Of a stretch of 64,000 nucleotides of DNA, positions 1 to 7,910 are shown piece after piece. Made by a program: the position numbers and the translations under genes. The notes under the pieces are model-generated. The model was given only the letters and a program-made list of their open reading frames with translations, had not been told where the DNA came from and did no database searches. The DNA is taken from positions 33,271 through 97,270 of the forward strand of contig CAVOKZ010000034.1 of assembly GCA_963696625.1 (NCBI GenBank). The letters are read 5' to 3'. Positions within the stretch are counted from its first letter, which is position 1; each line of letters starts with the position of its first letter. The stretch is from JAWVFN01 sp963696625. Lineage in GTDB: Bacteria; Actinomycetota; Thermoleophilia; Solirubrobacterales; 70-9.

Positions 1-108
1 CTTCTTCTTCTTCGCGTCGGCGACGCTGCCCGACACGAGGCCCACAGTCACGCTCATCACGAGCGCGAGAATTCCGATGCCCGCCAGGCGGGCTCGTTTC
101 CTCTTCAT
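1..108 (-). CDS. N-terminus of a secreted protein (truncated by window edge)
   Basis: Only the first 36 codons are inside the window. They encode a classic Sec signal peptide: a basic start (MKRKRAR), a hydrophobic core (IGILALVMSVTVGLV) and a likely signal-peptidase site near SVADA, followed by a lysine run. The ATG (complement of 106-108) is preceded by a good ribosome binding site (GGAGAGGG on the minus strand). It is divergent from obgE. The mature protein lies outside the window, so its function cannot be told. Confidence 0.7.
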   Translation of the reverse strand, partial: MKRKRARLAGIGILALVMSVTVGLVSGSVADAKKKK

Positions 109-214
109 CTCACACCCTCTCCTTTATTCCTGAGTACGTGAGGAATCACTGCCCTAATTTGCTGTGGCGCCACCCTGTCCCGCCACCGCAGCTTCTGCCA
201 GCTAACGTCGCGAC

Positions 215-1498
215 ATGCTTTTTGACCGAGCCACGATCCATGTCGAGGGCGGCGCAGGCGGCAACGGCGTGGTCAGCTTCCGCCGCGAGGCCCACGTGCC
301 GCGGGGCGGGCCCGACGGCGGCGACGGCGGCCGTGGCGGCGACGTGATCCTCGTCTGCGACCCGCAGCGGCGCGACCTCTCCTCGCTCGGGCGCAGCCGC
401 CACTTCCGCGCCGAGCGCGGTTCGCACGGCCAGGGCGCGCGCCGCCACGGCGCGAGCGGCGCCGACCTCGAGATTCCCGTGCCGGCGGGCACGGTCGTGA
501 CGCTGCTCGACGGCTCGACCCGCGAGCTGCTCGCCGACGGCGACCGGGTCGTGGCCGCCTCAGGCGGCACCGGCGGCCACGGCAACAAGCGCTTCGCCGG
601 GGCCACCCGGCAAGCACCGCGCTTCGCCGAGAAGGGGCTCGAGGGGGAGTCGGGGGAGATCGAGCTGCACCTGAAGCTGCTCGCCGACGCCGGGCTGATC
701 GGCCAGCCGAACGCCGGCAAGTCCTCGCTGCTGGCGCGGCTGACCCGCGCCGAGCCCAAGGTCGGCGACTACCCGTTCACAACGCTCGAGCCGGCGCTCG
801 GCACGATCGAGCTCGACGACCGCCAGGTCGTGCTCGCCGACATCCCCGGCCTGATCGAGGGCGCCGCCGAGGGCGCCGGCCTCGGCCACGAGTTCCTCGC
901 GCACGTCGAGCGCTGCCGCCTGCTCGTGCACCTGGTCGAGGTCGAGCCCCCGGAGGGCACGCCGGAGGGCAACTACGAGCAGGTTCGCGCGGAGCTGTCC
1001 GAGTACGGCGCCGGGCTCGAGGCGCTGCCGGAGATCGTCGTCCTCTCCAAGAGCGACCTGCTGCCCAAGGAGGATGTCGCGACCCTCGAGCGCGCCTGGC
1101 GCGAGCGGCTCGGCGACGGGGTTGCCGCGGTGCGCAGCATCTCCTCGGCGACCGGCGCCGGGCTCAACGAGCTGCGCGCCGTGATCGTCCGCGACCTCCC
1201 CGCGGCGCAGGCGCCCAGCGCCGAACCCTCGGAGTTCGAGGCCGAGCACCTCGTCTACCGCCCCGGCGATGAGGAGGGATTCGACGTCGAGCAGCTCTCA
1301 GAGCACCGCTTCCGCGTCAACGGGCGCGGCATCGAGCTGCTCTTCGCCCGCCACGACACCTCGAACCCCGAGGCGCTCGCCTACCTCGAGCAGCGGCTCA
1401 AAGAGATCGGCGTGCTCGCCGAGCTGCGCCGGCGCGGATTCGCCTCGGGCGACGACGTGGTGATCGGCGAGCTCGAGCTCGAGCTGCACACCGGCTGA
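215..1498 (+). CDS. obgE: GTPase Obg (ribosome-assembly/stress GTPase)
   Basis: 427 aa, full length for the Obg family. Residues 1-158 are the glycine-rich Obg fold (EGGAGGNGVVSFRRE start). The G domain follows with G1 GQPNAGKS (163-170), G3 DIPG (209-212) and a C-terminal OCT domain (about 345-427). The G4 motif reads SKSD (278-281) where NKxD is usual. Obg binds the 50S subunit and couples GTP level to ribosome maturation. It starts the run obgE-proB-(nitroreductase)-proA-nadD-rsfS, an arrangement found in many Gram-positive bacteria. Function is certain; the altered G4 first residue is the only oddity. Confidence 0.97.
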   Translation: MLFDRATIHVEGGAGGNGVVSFRREAHVPRGGPDGGDGGRGGDVILVCDPQRRDLSSLGRSRHFRAERGSHGQGARRHGASGADLEIPVPAGTVVTLLDGSTRELLADGDRVVAASGGTGGHGNKRFAGATRQAPRFAEKGLEGESGEIELHLKLLADAGLIGQPNAGKSSLLARLTRAEPKVGDYPFTTLEPALGTIELDDRQVVLADIPGLIEGAAEGAGLGHEFLAHVERCRLLVHLVEVEPPEGTPEGNYEQVRAELSEYGAGLEALPEIVVLSKSDLLPKEDVATLERAWRERLGDGVAAVRSISSATGAGLNELRAVIVRDLPAAQAPSAEPSEFEAEHLVYRPGDEEGFDVEQLSEHRFRVNGRGIELLFARHDTSNPEALAYLEQRLKEIGVLAELRRRGFASGDDVVIGELELELHTG

Positions 1499-1573
1499 CG
1501 GGAAAGCGCGACGGCCTCTGTATCTGCGCCGGGGCCGGGCTGAAGCCTGACCCCAGCCTAGACTCCTACGCAA

Positions 1574-2662
1574 ATGACCGTGGTCGCGAAGCTCGGCTCT
1601 TCGATCGTCGCCGGCGACGCCGGCGCGCTGCGCGAGGACGTCCTCGACCGCGTCTGCGCTCAGGTCGCCGAGCTCCACCACGGCGGCGAGAACGTCGTAC
1701 TCGTCACCTCGGGCGCGATCGCTCGCGGGATGCGGCTGATGGAGCTGCCCGTCAGGCCGCGGGCGATCGACGAGATGCAGGCTGCCTCGGCGGTCGGCCA
1801 GGGCGACCTGTTTCGCTCTTATGAGCAGCGGCTGCTCGCCGGCGAGGTCCACGCGGCGCAGGTGCTGCTCACGGGGTTCGACCTGGCGACGCGGATGCAC
1901 TACCTCAACGCGCGCTCGACCCTGCGCCGGCTGCTCGACTGGCGGACGGTGCCGGTGATCAACGAGAACGACACGACCACGACCGACGAGATCACGTTCG
2001 GCGACAACGACTTCCTCGCCGCGCAGGTGGCGATCATGCTCGAGGCGCGGCTGCTGGTGCTGCTCACCGACATCGACGGGCTGCACACGGCCGACCCGCG
2101 GCGCTCCGATGACGCGGAGCTGATCGCCGAGGTCGGCGCGCCCTCCGAGCTCGGCGGCTACGAGATCGGCGACCGCACCTCGCCGTTCGGCTCGGGGGGG
2201 ATGCGCAGCAAGGTCGCCGCCGCCGAGATGGCCGGCGCCGCCGGGATCCCGGCGGTGATCTGCAACGGGACGGTCGACGGAACGCTGAGCACGGCGGCGG
2301 CGGGCGAAGCCGTGGGCACGCGCTTCGCTCCCCACACCGAGGCGGCGTCGAGCTTCAAGCTCTGGCTGCGCTACGCCAAGCCGGCCAAGGGCTCGGTGCG
2401 GATCGACGACGGGGCCGCAGAGGTCCTGCGCGAGAGGGGCTCGAGCCTGCTCCCGGTCGGGATCACCGACATCGAGGGCAGCTTCGAGGCCGGTGACGCC
2501 GTCGAGGTCACCTGCAACGGGTCGTCGATCGGCAAGGGGATCGTCAACTACTCGGCCGAGGAGCTGCGGCGGATCAAGGGCATGCGCACCGAGCAGGTGC
2601 GCGAGCTGATGCCGGCGGGCTCCGAGGAAGCCGTGCACCGCGATTACTTCGTCCTCACTTGA
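1574..2662 (+). CDS. proB: Glutamate 5-kinase
   Basis: 362 aa. Catalyses ATP-dependent phosphorylation of glutamate to gamma-glutamyl phosphate, the first step of proline synthesis. The amino acid kinase domain begins at VVAKLGSSIV and contains the substrate-loop NENDTTTTDEITFGDND and the nucleotide-site LLTDIDGLHTADPR. A C-terminal PUA domain (about 265-362, containing SLLPVGITDIEGSFEAGD) matches the long bacterial form. The partner enzyme proA lies 540 bp downstream, separated by one gene. The ATG start is in line with the conserved N-terminus. Confidence 0.97.
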   Translation: MTVVAKLGSSIVAGDAGALREDVLDRVCAQVAELHHGGENVVLVTSGAIARGMRLMELPVRPRAIDEMQAASAVGQGDLFRSYEQRLLAGEVHAAQVLLTGFDLATRMHYLNARSTLRRLLDWRTVPVINENDTTTTDEITFGDNDFLAAQVAIMLEARLLVLLTDIDGLHTADPRRSDDAELIAEVGAPSELGGYEIGDRTSPFGSGGMRSKVAAAEMAGAAGIPAVICNGTVDGTLSTAAAGEAVGTRFAPHTEAASSFKLWLRYAKPAKGSVRIDDGAAEVLRERGSSLLPVGITDIEGSFEAGDAVEVTCNGSSIGKGIVNYSAEELRRIKGMRTEQVRELMPAGSEEAVHRDYFVLT

Positions 2663-2734
2663 GGCGAGCGAGCCCAATCCCCGCACCCACGACGACGGCG
2701 CGGATTGGCCTCGATCGCCTAGGGTTCTCCGTGG

Positions 2735-3178
2735 ATGGCAAGCGATCTGCAGTGGGCGGTGTTCAACCGCCTCACCGATGTGCACGTCGGGACCTACAGG
2801 CTCACGGGCGGGCGGATCGGCTCGCGGGTGCCCTGGGGCGAGCACGGGAGCATGCTGCTGCTCGAGCACGTCGGCGCCAAGAGCGGCAAGCACCGCACGA
2901 TCCCGCTGCTCTACATCGACGACGGCGAGGACGCCGTGATCGTCGCCTCCAAGGGCGGCTCGCACAAGCACCCGGCCTGGTTCCACAACCTGATGGCGAA
3001 CCCGGCGACGCGAGTTCAGATCGGCTCCGAGAAGCGCGACGTCGTCGCCCGCAAGGCCTCAGGACGTGAGAAGAAGAAGCTCTGGCCCCGCGTGGTGGAT
3101 ATCTGGCCGTCGTACGAGGGTTACCAGCGGCGCACCGAGCGCGAGATTCCGCTGGTGATCCTCAGCCCCCGCGGTTGA
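2735..3178 (+). CDS. Deazaflavin (F420)-dependent nitroreductase family protein
   Basis: 147 aa with the DDN/F420H2-dependent nitroreductase fold. It has the family pattern LLLEHVGAKSGKHRTIPLLY, then SKGGSHKHPAWFHNLMANP, then a C-terminal WPSYEGYQRRTEREIP. These actinobacterial proteins bind F420 and reduce quinones or nitro compounds; the natural substrate is rarely known. It lies between proB and proA on the same strand, so it is probably co-transcribed, with no evident proline role. Together with the LLM-class oxidoreductase at 6.9 kb it implies an F420-using host. Confidence 0.85.
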   Translation: MASDLQWAVFNRLTDVHVGTYRLTGGRIGSRVPWGEHGSMLLLEHVGAKSGKHRTIPLLYIDDGEDAVIVASKGGSHKHPAWFHNLMANPATRVQIGSEKRDVVARKASGREKKKLWPRVVDIWPSYEGYQRRTEREIPLVILSPRG

Positions 3179-3204
3179 GTATGTCCACCGCCTAACCTTT
3201 CCTT

Positions 3205-4470
3205 ATGGCAACTACCGCGACACCGGTCGCCGAGGTCTGCCGCGCTGCCAAGGAAGCCGCGCTGCGCCTCGCCGTCGCCACGACCGAGGCCAAGAACGCC
3301 GCGCTGAGCGAGATCGCCGACCGGATCGAGGCGCGCCAGGCGGAGATCCTCGAGGCGAACGCCGCCGACCTCGAAGCCGGGCGCGAGGCGGGGCTCGACG
3401 AGGCGCTGATCGACCGCCTGCTGCTCGACGACGAGCGGATCGCCGGGATCGCCGAGGGGGTGCGCCAGATCGTCGCCCTGCCCGACCCGGTGGGCGAGGT
3501 GATCGAGGAGAAGACCTTGGACAACGGCCTCCGCTTCCGCACCGAGCGGGTGCCGATCGGCGTGATCGCGATCGTCTACGAGGCGCGGCCCAACGTCACC
3601 GTCGATGCCGCGGCGCTGTGCCTGAAGAGCGGCAACGCCGCGGTCCTGCGCGGCTCCTCGAGCGCCGAGCGCTCGAACGCGGTGCTCGCCGGGATCGTCG
3701 CCGATGCGATCGGCGACGCCGGGCTGCCCGAGGGCGCGGTCGGGCTGATCGCCGGCGGCGATCGCGCCGAGCTCGCCGAGCTGGCGACCCAGGACGACTA
3801 CGTCGACTTGATCATTCCCCGCGGGGGAGAGGGGCTGAAGCAGGCGCTCAAGGGGGTGGCGACCGTTCCCGTGATCTACGCCGCCGCCGGCAACTGCCAC
3901 GTCTACGTCCATTCCGACGCCGACCTCGAGATGGCGCGGAAGATCGCCTACAACTCGAAGGTCCAGCGGCCCGGCGTCTGCAACGCATCCGAGACGCTGC
4001 TCGTCCACGAGGCGGTCGCCAAGGATCTGCTGCCGCCGCTGCTCGCCGAGCTGCACGGCGCCGGGGTCGAGCTGGTCGGCGACGAGCCCGCCCGCGCCGA
4101 CGCCGGCGAAACCGAGGTCGGGCCGGCGACCGAGGAGGACTGGGACACCGAGTACCACGGGCTGAAGATGTCAGTCGGCGTCGTCGATTCGCTGGAGAAG
4201 GCGATCGCGCACATCAACAGACACGGCAGCGGCCACTCGGAGGCGATCGTCACGTCCTCCGAGGAGGCGGCGAACGAGTTCACCGCCGGCGTCGACGCGG
4301 CGGCGACCTTCGTCAACGCCTCGACCCGCTTTCACGACGGCTACGAGTTCGGAATGGGCGCCGAGATCGGGACCTCGACCCAGAAGCTGCACGCGCGCGG
4401 GACGATCGGTGTGCGCGAGCTGACGACGACCAAGTACGTCGTGCGCGGCGACGGGCAGGTCAGGGAGTAA
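3205..4470 (+). CDS. proA: Gamma-glutamyl phosphate reductase
   Basis: 421 aa aldehyde-dehydrogenase-fold enzyme. It reduces gamma-glutamyl phosphate to glutamate semialdehyde with NADPH (proline synthesis). Landmarks are ERVPIGVIAIVYEARPNVT, LKSGNAAVLRGSSSA, the catalytic-cysteine segment KVQRPGVCNASETLL (about residues 252-266) and the C-terminal RFHDGYEFGMGAEIGTST. A 3' GGGAG within its last codons probably serves as the ribosome binding site of nadD. Confidence 0.97.
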   Translation: MATTATPVAEVCRAAKEAALRLAVATTEAKNAALSEIADRIEARQAEILEANAADLEAGREAGLDEALIDRLLLDDERIAGIAEGVRQIVALPDPVGEVIEEKTLDNGLRFRTERVPIGVIAIVYEARPNVTVDAAALCLKSGNAAVLRGSSSAERSNAVLAGIVADAIGDAGLPEGAVGLIAGGDRAELAELATQDDYVDLIIPRGGEGLKQALKGVATVPVIYAAAGNCHVYVHSDADLEMARKIAYNSKVQRPGVCNASETLLVHEAVAKDLLPPLLAELHGAGVELVGDEPARADAGETEVGPATEEDWDTEYHGLKMSVGVVDSLEKAIAHINRHGSGHSEAIVTSSEEAANEFTAGVDAAATFVNASTRFHDGYEFGMGAEIGTSTQKLHARGTIGVRELTTTKYVVRGDGQVRE

Positions 4471-4474
4471 CCGC

Positions 4475-5074
4475 GTCACTTCTTCGCTCGGAGTTCTTGG
4501 AGGGGCATTCAACCCCCCTCACGACGGTCACCTGTTGCTCGCGCGGACGGCGATCGATCAGCTCGGCCTCGACCGGGTGCTGCTCGTGCCGACCGGAAAG
4601 GCACCGCACAAGGTGATCGAGGACAACCCCGGGGCCGAGGCGCGGCTGCGGATGACCGGGTTCGCCGCGGAGGGCGAGGAGCGGATCGAGGCGTCCGACA
4701 TCGAGGTCAGGCGCGAGGGGCTCTCCTACACGTACCTGACGCTCGAGGAGCTCGCCGGCGAGGACCCAGACCGCGAGCTGACCTTCCTGATGGGCGCGGA
4801 CATGGCGGCGGCGCTGCCCTCGTGGGAGAAGCCGGAGCGGGTGGTCGAGTTGGCGCGGCTCGGAATCGCCGCGAGACCGGGTGTGGACACCCGCGCGGTC
4901 GAAACCGCTTTACACGAGCTCGGAGCCGCCGGTCGTGCTGAGATCATCGCTATGCCCGAATGCGAAATCTCCTCCAGCATGGTGCGGGAACGTGCTGCGG
5001 CCGGTGAGTCGCTCGAAGGGCTCGTGCCCGAGGCGGTGGCGCGGCTGATCGAGCGCGAGGGGCTCTACCGGTGA
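4475..5074 (+). CDS. nadD: Nicotinate-nucleotide adenylyltransferase (no standard start codon)
   Basis: Adenylates nicotinate mononucleotide in NAD synthesis. The mononucleotide-binding signature GVLGGAFNPPHDGH is read from 4490, and ISSSMVRERAAAGESLEGLVP closes the domain. No ATG, GTG or TTG exists in frame between the in-frame stop at 4421 and 4535, and TTG 4535 would delete the active-site motif. The best candidate is GTC at 4475, seven bases after an AGGGAG ribosome binding site (4462-4467), giving V-T-S-S-L-G-V-L-G-G. A GTG there would be normal, so this is either a one-base sequence error or unusual initiation. It overlaps rsfS by 4 bp. Confidence 0.88.
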   Translation, partial: VTSSLGVLGGAFNPPHDGHLLLARTAIDQLGLDRVLLVPTGKAPHKVIEDNPGAEARLRMTGFAAEGEERIEASDIEVRREGLSYTYLTLEELAGEDPDRELTFLMGADMAAALPSWEKPERVVELARLGIAARPGVDTRAVETALHELGAAGRAEIIAMPECEISSSMVRERAAAGESLEGLVPEAVARLIEREGLYR

Positions 5075-5457
5075 GCGCCGAGCTTTCGAGCGAGGCGCTG
5101 GCGCGGCAGATCGCCACGATCGCCGACGCCAAGGGCGCCGAGCAGATCGTCGCGCTCGACGTGCGCGGGCTGGTCGGCTACACGGACTTCCTGCTGGTCG
5201 CGACGGCGCGCAACGAGCGCCAGGCGAAGGCGATCGTCGACGAGGTTCGCAAGGTCTTGAAGGCGGAGGGGCGGATGCCGAGCCGCACCGAGGGCGAGCA
5301 GGAGGCCGAGTGGGTCCTCCTCGACTACCTCGACTGCGTCCTGCACCTGATGACGCCCGACAGCCGCGAGCGCTACCGGCTCGAGCAGCTCTGGGGCGAG
5401 GCGCCGCCTCTTGATCTCGAAGACGGCCCCCGCCGGCCGCTTGCGGCCGGCGGTTGA
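5071..5457 (+). CDS. rsfS: Ribosomal silencing factor RsfS
   Basis: 128 aa RsfS/Iojap family. It binds L14 and blocks subunit joining when nutrients are low. Core motif DVRGLVGYTDFLLVATARNERQ and C-terminal WVLLDYLDCVLHLMTPDSRERYRLEQLW are diagnostic. The GTG start overlaps the nadD stop (GTGA), so translation is coupled; nadD-rsfS pairing is widespread. Confidence 0.95.
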   Translation: MSAELSSEALARQIATIADAKGAEQIVALDVRGLVGYTDFLLVATARNERQAKAIVDEVRKVLKAEGRMPSRTEGEQEAEWVLLDYLDCVLHLMTPDSRERYRLEQLWGEAPPLDLEDGPRRPLAAGG

Positions 5458-5493
5458 CGTTCGTCGTCCGCGCCGCTTCGTAATTTCCCCAGT

Positions 5494-6177
5494 GTGGCCA
5501 AGGATGGGAATCGGAAGTTCGCGCGCAGCGTGTTCGGCTATGACCGCGAGGAGGTCGAGTCGGAGATGGCCAAACGCGATGCGCGGCTCCAGCGCCTCGA
5601 GAAGGAGGCCGGGCACCTCGCCGAGCGCGTGCTCGACCGCGAGCGCCGCCTGCGCTCGGCGCTGGCGCAGCTCGAGCAGAGCGAGAAGGTGCGCAAGGGC
5701 GCGGGCGAGGCGACCTTCGCCCGCGAGCCGGCCGCCCGGCCCACCGGGCTGATCGCCCGCAGCGTGCGGATGGCGGAACGGATCGCCGAGACCGCCGGGG
5801 TCGGGGACCTGCTCGAGGCGGCGGGGCTGCTGCCGCCGAAGCAGGAGGCGGGCCCGAAGGCAGTGCCGAAGCCGGCAAGGCCCGAACCCGCACCGAAGCC
5901 GGTCGCCGAGGGCAAGATCGAGATCGACGTCGGCCCGCTCGCCGATTTCGCCCAGCTCTCCGGGTTCGAAGACGCGGTGAAAAGGGTGAAGGGCGCCGAC
6001 GAGGTCAAGGTCGAGCGATTCTCCGGAGGACGCGCCGCGATCTCTCTCCGGCTCGAAGATGCCGACCGCCTGGTCGGCGACCTCGAGCGCCACGCCCCGC
6101 TCGCCTTCAAGGTGAGGACGACCGGCAAGAAGCGGATTGTCCTCGACGTGCAGGCAGACTCGGCCGCCGCGGCCTAG
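5494..6177 (+). CDS. DivIVA-like coiled-coil protein of unknown function
   Basis: 227 aa, GTG start. The N-terminus (KFARSVFGYDREEVESEM) resembles the FxxxxxGYdxxEVd pattern of DivIVA/GpsB membrane-curvature proteins. It is followed by a charged coiled coil (about 15-70), a Pro/Ala/Lys-rich linker (about 110-145) and a C-terminal globular region of about 75 residues containing DVGPLADFAQLSGFEDAVKR and RFSGGRAAISLRLEDADRL. The C-terminal domain is not one I recognise. It follows rsfS by 36 bp and may be co-transcribed. Confidence 0.6.
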   Translation: MAKDGNRKFARSVFGYDREEVESEMAKRDARLQRLEKEAGHLAERVLDRERRLRSALAQLEQSEKVRKGAGEATFAREPAARPTGLIARSVRMAERIAETAGVGDLLEAAGLLPPKQEAGPKAVPKPARPEPAPKPVAEGKIEIDVGPLADFAQLSGFEDAVKRVKGADEVKVERFSGGRAAISLRLEDADRLVGDLERHAPLAFKVRTTGKKRIVLDVQADSAAAA

Positions 6178-6218
6178 TGGACACACACTCGTCACATTCA
6201 CCGCGCCACCTGTGACGC

Positions 6219-6249
6219 CTGTTCATGGAAGCTTCGCTTCCATGAACAG
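6219..6249. promoter_or_regulatory. Perfect palindrome across the start codon of the nuclease gene
   Basis: Arms CTGTTCATGGAAGC (6219-6232) and GCTTCCATGAACAG (6236-6249) are exact inverted repeats of 14 bp around a TTC loop. The start ATG (6242-6244) of the PD-(D/E)XK gene is inside the right arm. As RNA the hairpin would hide the start codon; as DNA it could be an autoregulatory operator or a nuclease target. Confidence 0.75.
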
Positions 6250-6826
6250 CAATCAGAAAGGCTTGATCGCAGAGACGGCAATCGCCGCCGAGGCTGCGCG
6301 GCTCGGCATTGGCGTTGCACGGCCATTCGCAGACGAGCGCTACGACCTGATCTTTGATCTGCGGCCCAACCTTCTCCGCGTTCAGTGCAAGTGGGCGAGG
6401 CGCGAGGGAGACGTGCTCGTCGTCCATATCGGCGGCTCCTGGCACTCGCCGGGACGCGGGTACGTTCGAAGCACCTACACGGCCGAGGAGATCGACGCGG
6501 TGGGCGTCTACAGCGAAGATCTCGATGCCTGCTACCTCCTCCCGATGGACATGGTCGCAGGGCAGGGCCAGCTGTATCTACGCCTCTCGCCTCCGAATAA
6601 CAACCAGCGCGCCGGGGTAAACTTCGCGTCCCAATATCGACTCGGGGCTATAGCTCAACTGGGAGAGCGTCTGGCCGGCAGCCAGAAGGTTGAGGGTTCG
6701 AGTCCCTCTAGCTCCACTTCCGACCGAATCTCGTGCCGCTTGAGAAAGCGGTCGGCATGGACGTCTTCGATTCCCGCCTCGCCCACTACGTCCGGCATGC
6801 CGAAGCCGGCAACGAGATCCTTGTGA
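6242..6826 (+). CDS. PD-(D/E)XK endonuclease-like protein, reading into tRNA-Ala
   Basis: The ATG at 6242 opens a protein of the group-I-intron-associated PD-(D/E)XK type: MNSNQKGLIAETAIAAEAAR, ERYDLIFDL, LLRVQCKWA (the D...Q-x-K nuclease core), then EDLDACYLLPMDM. The recognisable domain ends near 6600. No stop occurs before the tRNA gene, and the frame continues through it (6644-6716) to a TGA at 6824. The last 60 codons are therefore tRNA read-through and probably not functional protein. No intron is seen in the tRNA. The nuclease may be a free-standing homing-type enzyme anchored next to a tRNA. Confidence 0.6.
   Translation: MNSNQKGLIAETAIAAEAARLGIGVARPFADERYDLIFDLRPNLLRVQCKWARREGDVLVVHIGGSWHSPGRGYVRSTYTAEEIDAVGVYSEDLDACYLLPMDMVAGQGQLYLRLSPPNNNQRAGVNFASQYRLGAIAQLGERLAGSQKVEGSSPSSSTSDRISCRLRKRSAWTSSIPASPTTSGMPKPATRSL
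6644..6716 (+). tRNA. tRNA-Ala (anticodon GGC) with C at position 33
   Basis: A 73-base cloverleaf folds with no mismatch: acceptor GGGGCTA/TAGCTCC including the alanine identity pair G3-U70, D-stem GCTC/GAGC, anticodon stem TCTGG/CCAGA, T-stem GAGGG/CCCTC with TTCGAGT loop, discriminator A. The anticodon loop is CCGGCAG, so the anticodon is GGC (6677-6679). Position 33, almost always U, is C (6676). CCA is not encoded. Confidence 0.93.
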
Positions 6827-6888
6827 CCCGCTGGGGCCGCCCGGTGGCCAAGCTCGGCCCGCCCCAGCCGACGCTGCCCGAGGCTTAG
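6733..6888 (+). CDS. Small Phd/YefM-type antitoxin (orphan)
   Basis: A 51-aa frame with GTG start (or ATG at 6757, 43 aa). Its sequence follows the Phd pattern: VGMDVFDSRLAHYVRHAEAG, then NEILVTRWGRPVAKLGPP, as in prevent-host-death antitoxins that bind DNA and neutralise VapC/Doc toxins. It is shorter than usual (70-90 aa) and lacks a toxin-binding tail. No toxin gene follows; the next gene is convergent and overlaps by 4 bp. It could be the remnant of a lost toxin-antitoxin pair beside the tRNA. Confidence 0.6.
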   Translation: MPLEKAVGMDVFDSRLAHYVRHAEAGNEILVTRWGRPVAKLGPPQPTLPEA

Positions 6889-7895
6889 CTGCGCAGCTCG
6901 TCGAACAACTTCGCCCAGCGGGCCTCGTCGCGCTCGGGCGGGATGACCAGCGTGATCCGCGTGCAGATGTCGCCGTAGCGCTTCTTCACCTCGGCGATCG
7001 CGTCCTCGGGCGTGCCGACCACCGCGAACGTGTGGAGCACCTCGTCGTCGATCATCGATCCAAGCTCGTCCCACTCGCCGCGTTTGGTCATCGCCTTCAG
7101 CTCCTCGCCGAGATCGCCCCAGCCGTGCATCTCGAGCACCGGCTTGTAGGCCGGGGTCGAGCCGTAGAAGCCGATCTGCTGCTTGATCGTCGCCACCCCG
7201 GCAGTCATCTCCTCCTCGGTGTCGGCGGCGACCACGAAGGCCGGCGCGGTGATCTCGAACCCCTCGCGCGTGCGCCCGGCCTTCTCGAACCCCTTCTCGA
7301 GCGCCGGCAGCGTCGCCTCCCGCAGGTACTTCTCGGTCGAGAACCCGTGGATCAGGATCCCGTCGGCGACCTCGCCCGCGGTCTGCGTCATCAGCGGGCC
7401 GACCGCCGCGACCATGACCTTGGGGTTGCCGTGCGGGTTCGGCCCCGGATTGAAGAACGGCGCCATCAAGGTGTGCGTATAGAACTCTCCCTCGAACTCG
7501 AGCGGCGCACCGGTCGCCCAGGTGTCCCAGATCGCCCGGATCGCGAGCACGAACTCGCGCATCCGCGCCGCCGGCTTCGACCAGGGCATCGAGTAGCGCC
7601 GCGTGATGTGCGGCTTGATCTGCGACCCGAGCCCGAGTATGAATCGCCCGCCCGAGAGCGCCTGCACGTCGTTGGCCTGCAGCGCGACCGTCATCGGGTT
7701 GCGCGCGAACGCCACCGCGATCCCGGTCCCGATCTCGAGCTTCTCGGTCCGCTCCGCGGCGATCGCGCAGCCCAGGAACGGATCGATCTGGGTCTCGACC
7801 GCGAACCACCCGTCGTAGCCGTCGGCCTCGGCCTGCACCGCCGCCGCACCGGCGTCGTCGATCGTCCCCGCATATCCCCCCGCGTCGATCTTCAC
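6885..7895 (-). CDS. LLM-class F420-dependent oxidoreductase
   Basis: 336 aa TIM-barrel enzyme of the luciferase-like family. Motifs include AEADGYDGWFAVETQIDPF, IGTGIAVAFARNPMTVAL, LSGGRFILGLGSQIKPHI and VMVAAVGPLMTQTAGEVADG. The family uses cofactor F420 to oxidise or reduce varied substrates; here the substrate is unknown. The first residues (MKIDAGGY) fit the usual start. Confidence 0.88.
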   Translation of the reverse strand: MKIDAGGYAGTIDDAGAAAVQAEADGYDGWFAVETQIDPFLGCAIAAERTEKLEIGTGIAVAFARNPMTVALQANDVQALSGGRFILGLGSQIKPHITRRYSMPWSKPAARMREFVLAIRAIWDTWATGAPLEFEGEFYTHTLMAPFFNPGPNPHGNPKVMVAAVGPLMTQTAGEVADGILIHGFSTEKYLREATLPALEKGFEKAGRTREGFEITAPAFVVAADTEEEMTAGVATIKQQIGFYGSTPAYKPVLEMHGWGDLGEELKAMTKRGEWDELGSMIDDEVLHTFAVVGTPEDAIAEVKKRYGDICTRITLVIPPERDEARWAKLFDELRS

Positions 7896-7910
7896 CGCGC
7901 GGGCATCATG

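Noticed and set aside
1298..2986. Long minus-strand open frame of 562 codons opposite proB
   Set aside because: Composition (Arg/Asp/Leu-rich, no domains) is that of an antisense shadow; proB on the plus strand is fully conserved.
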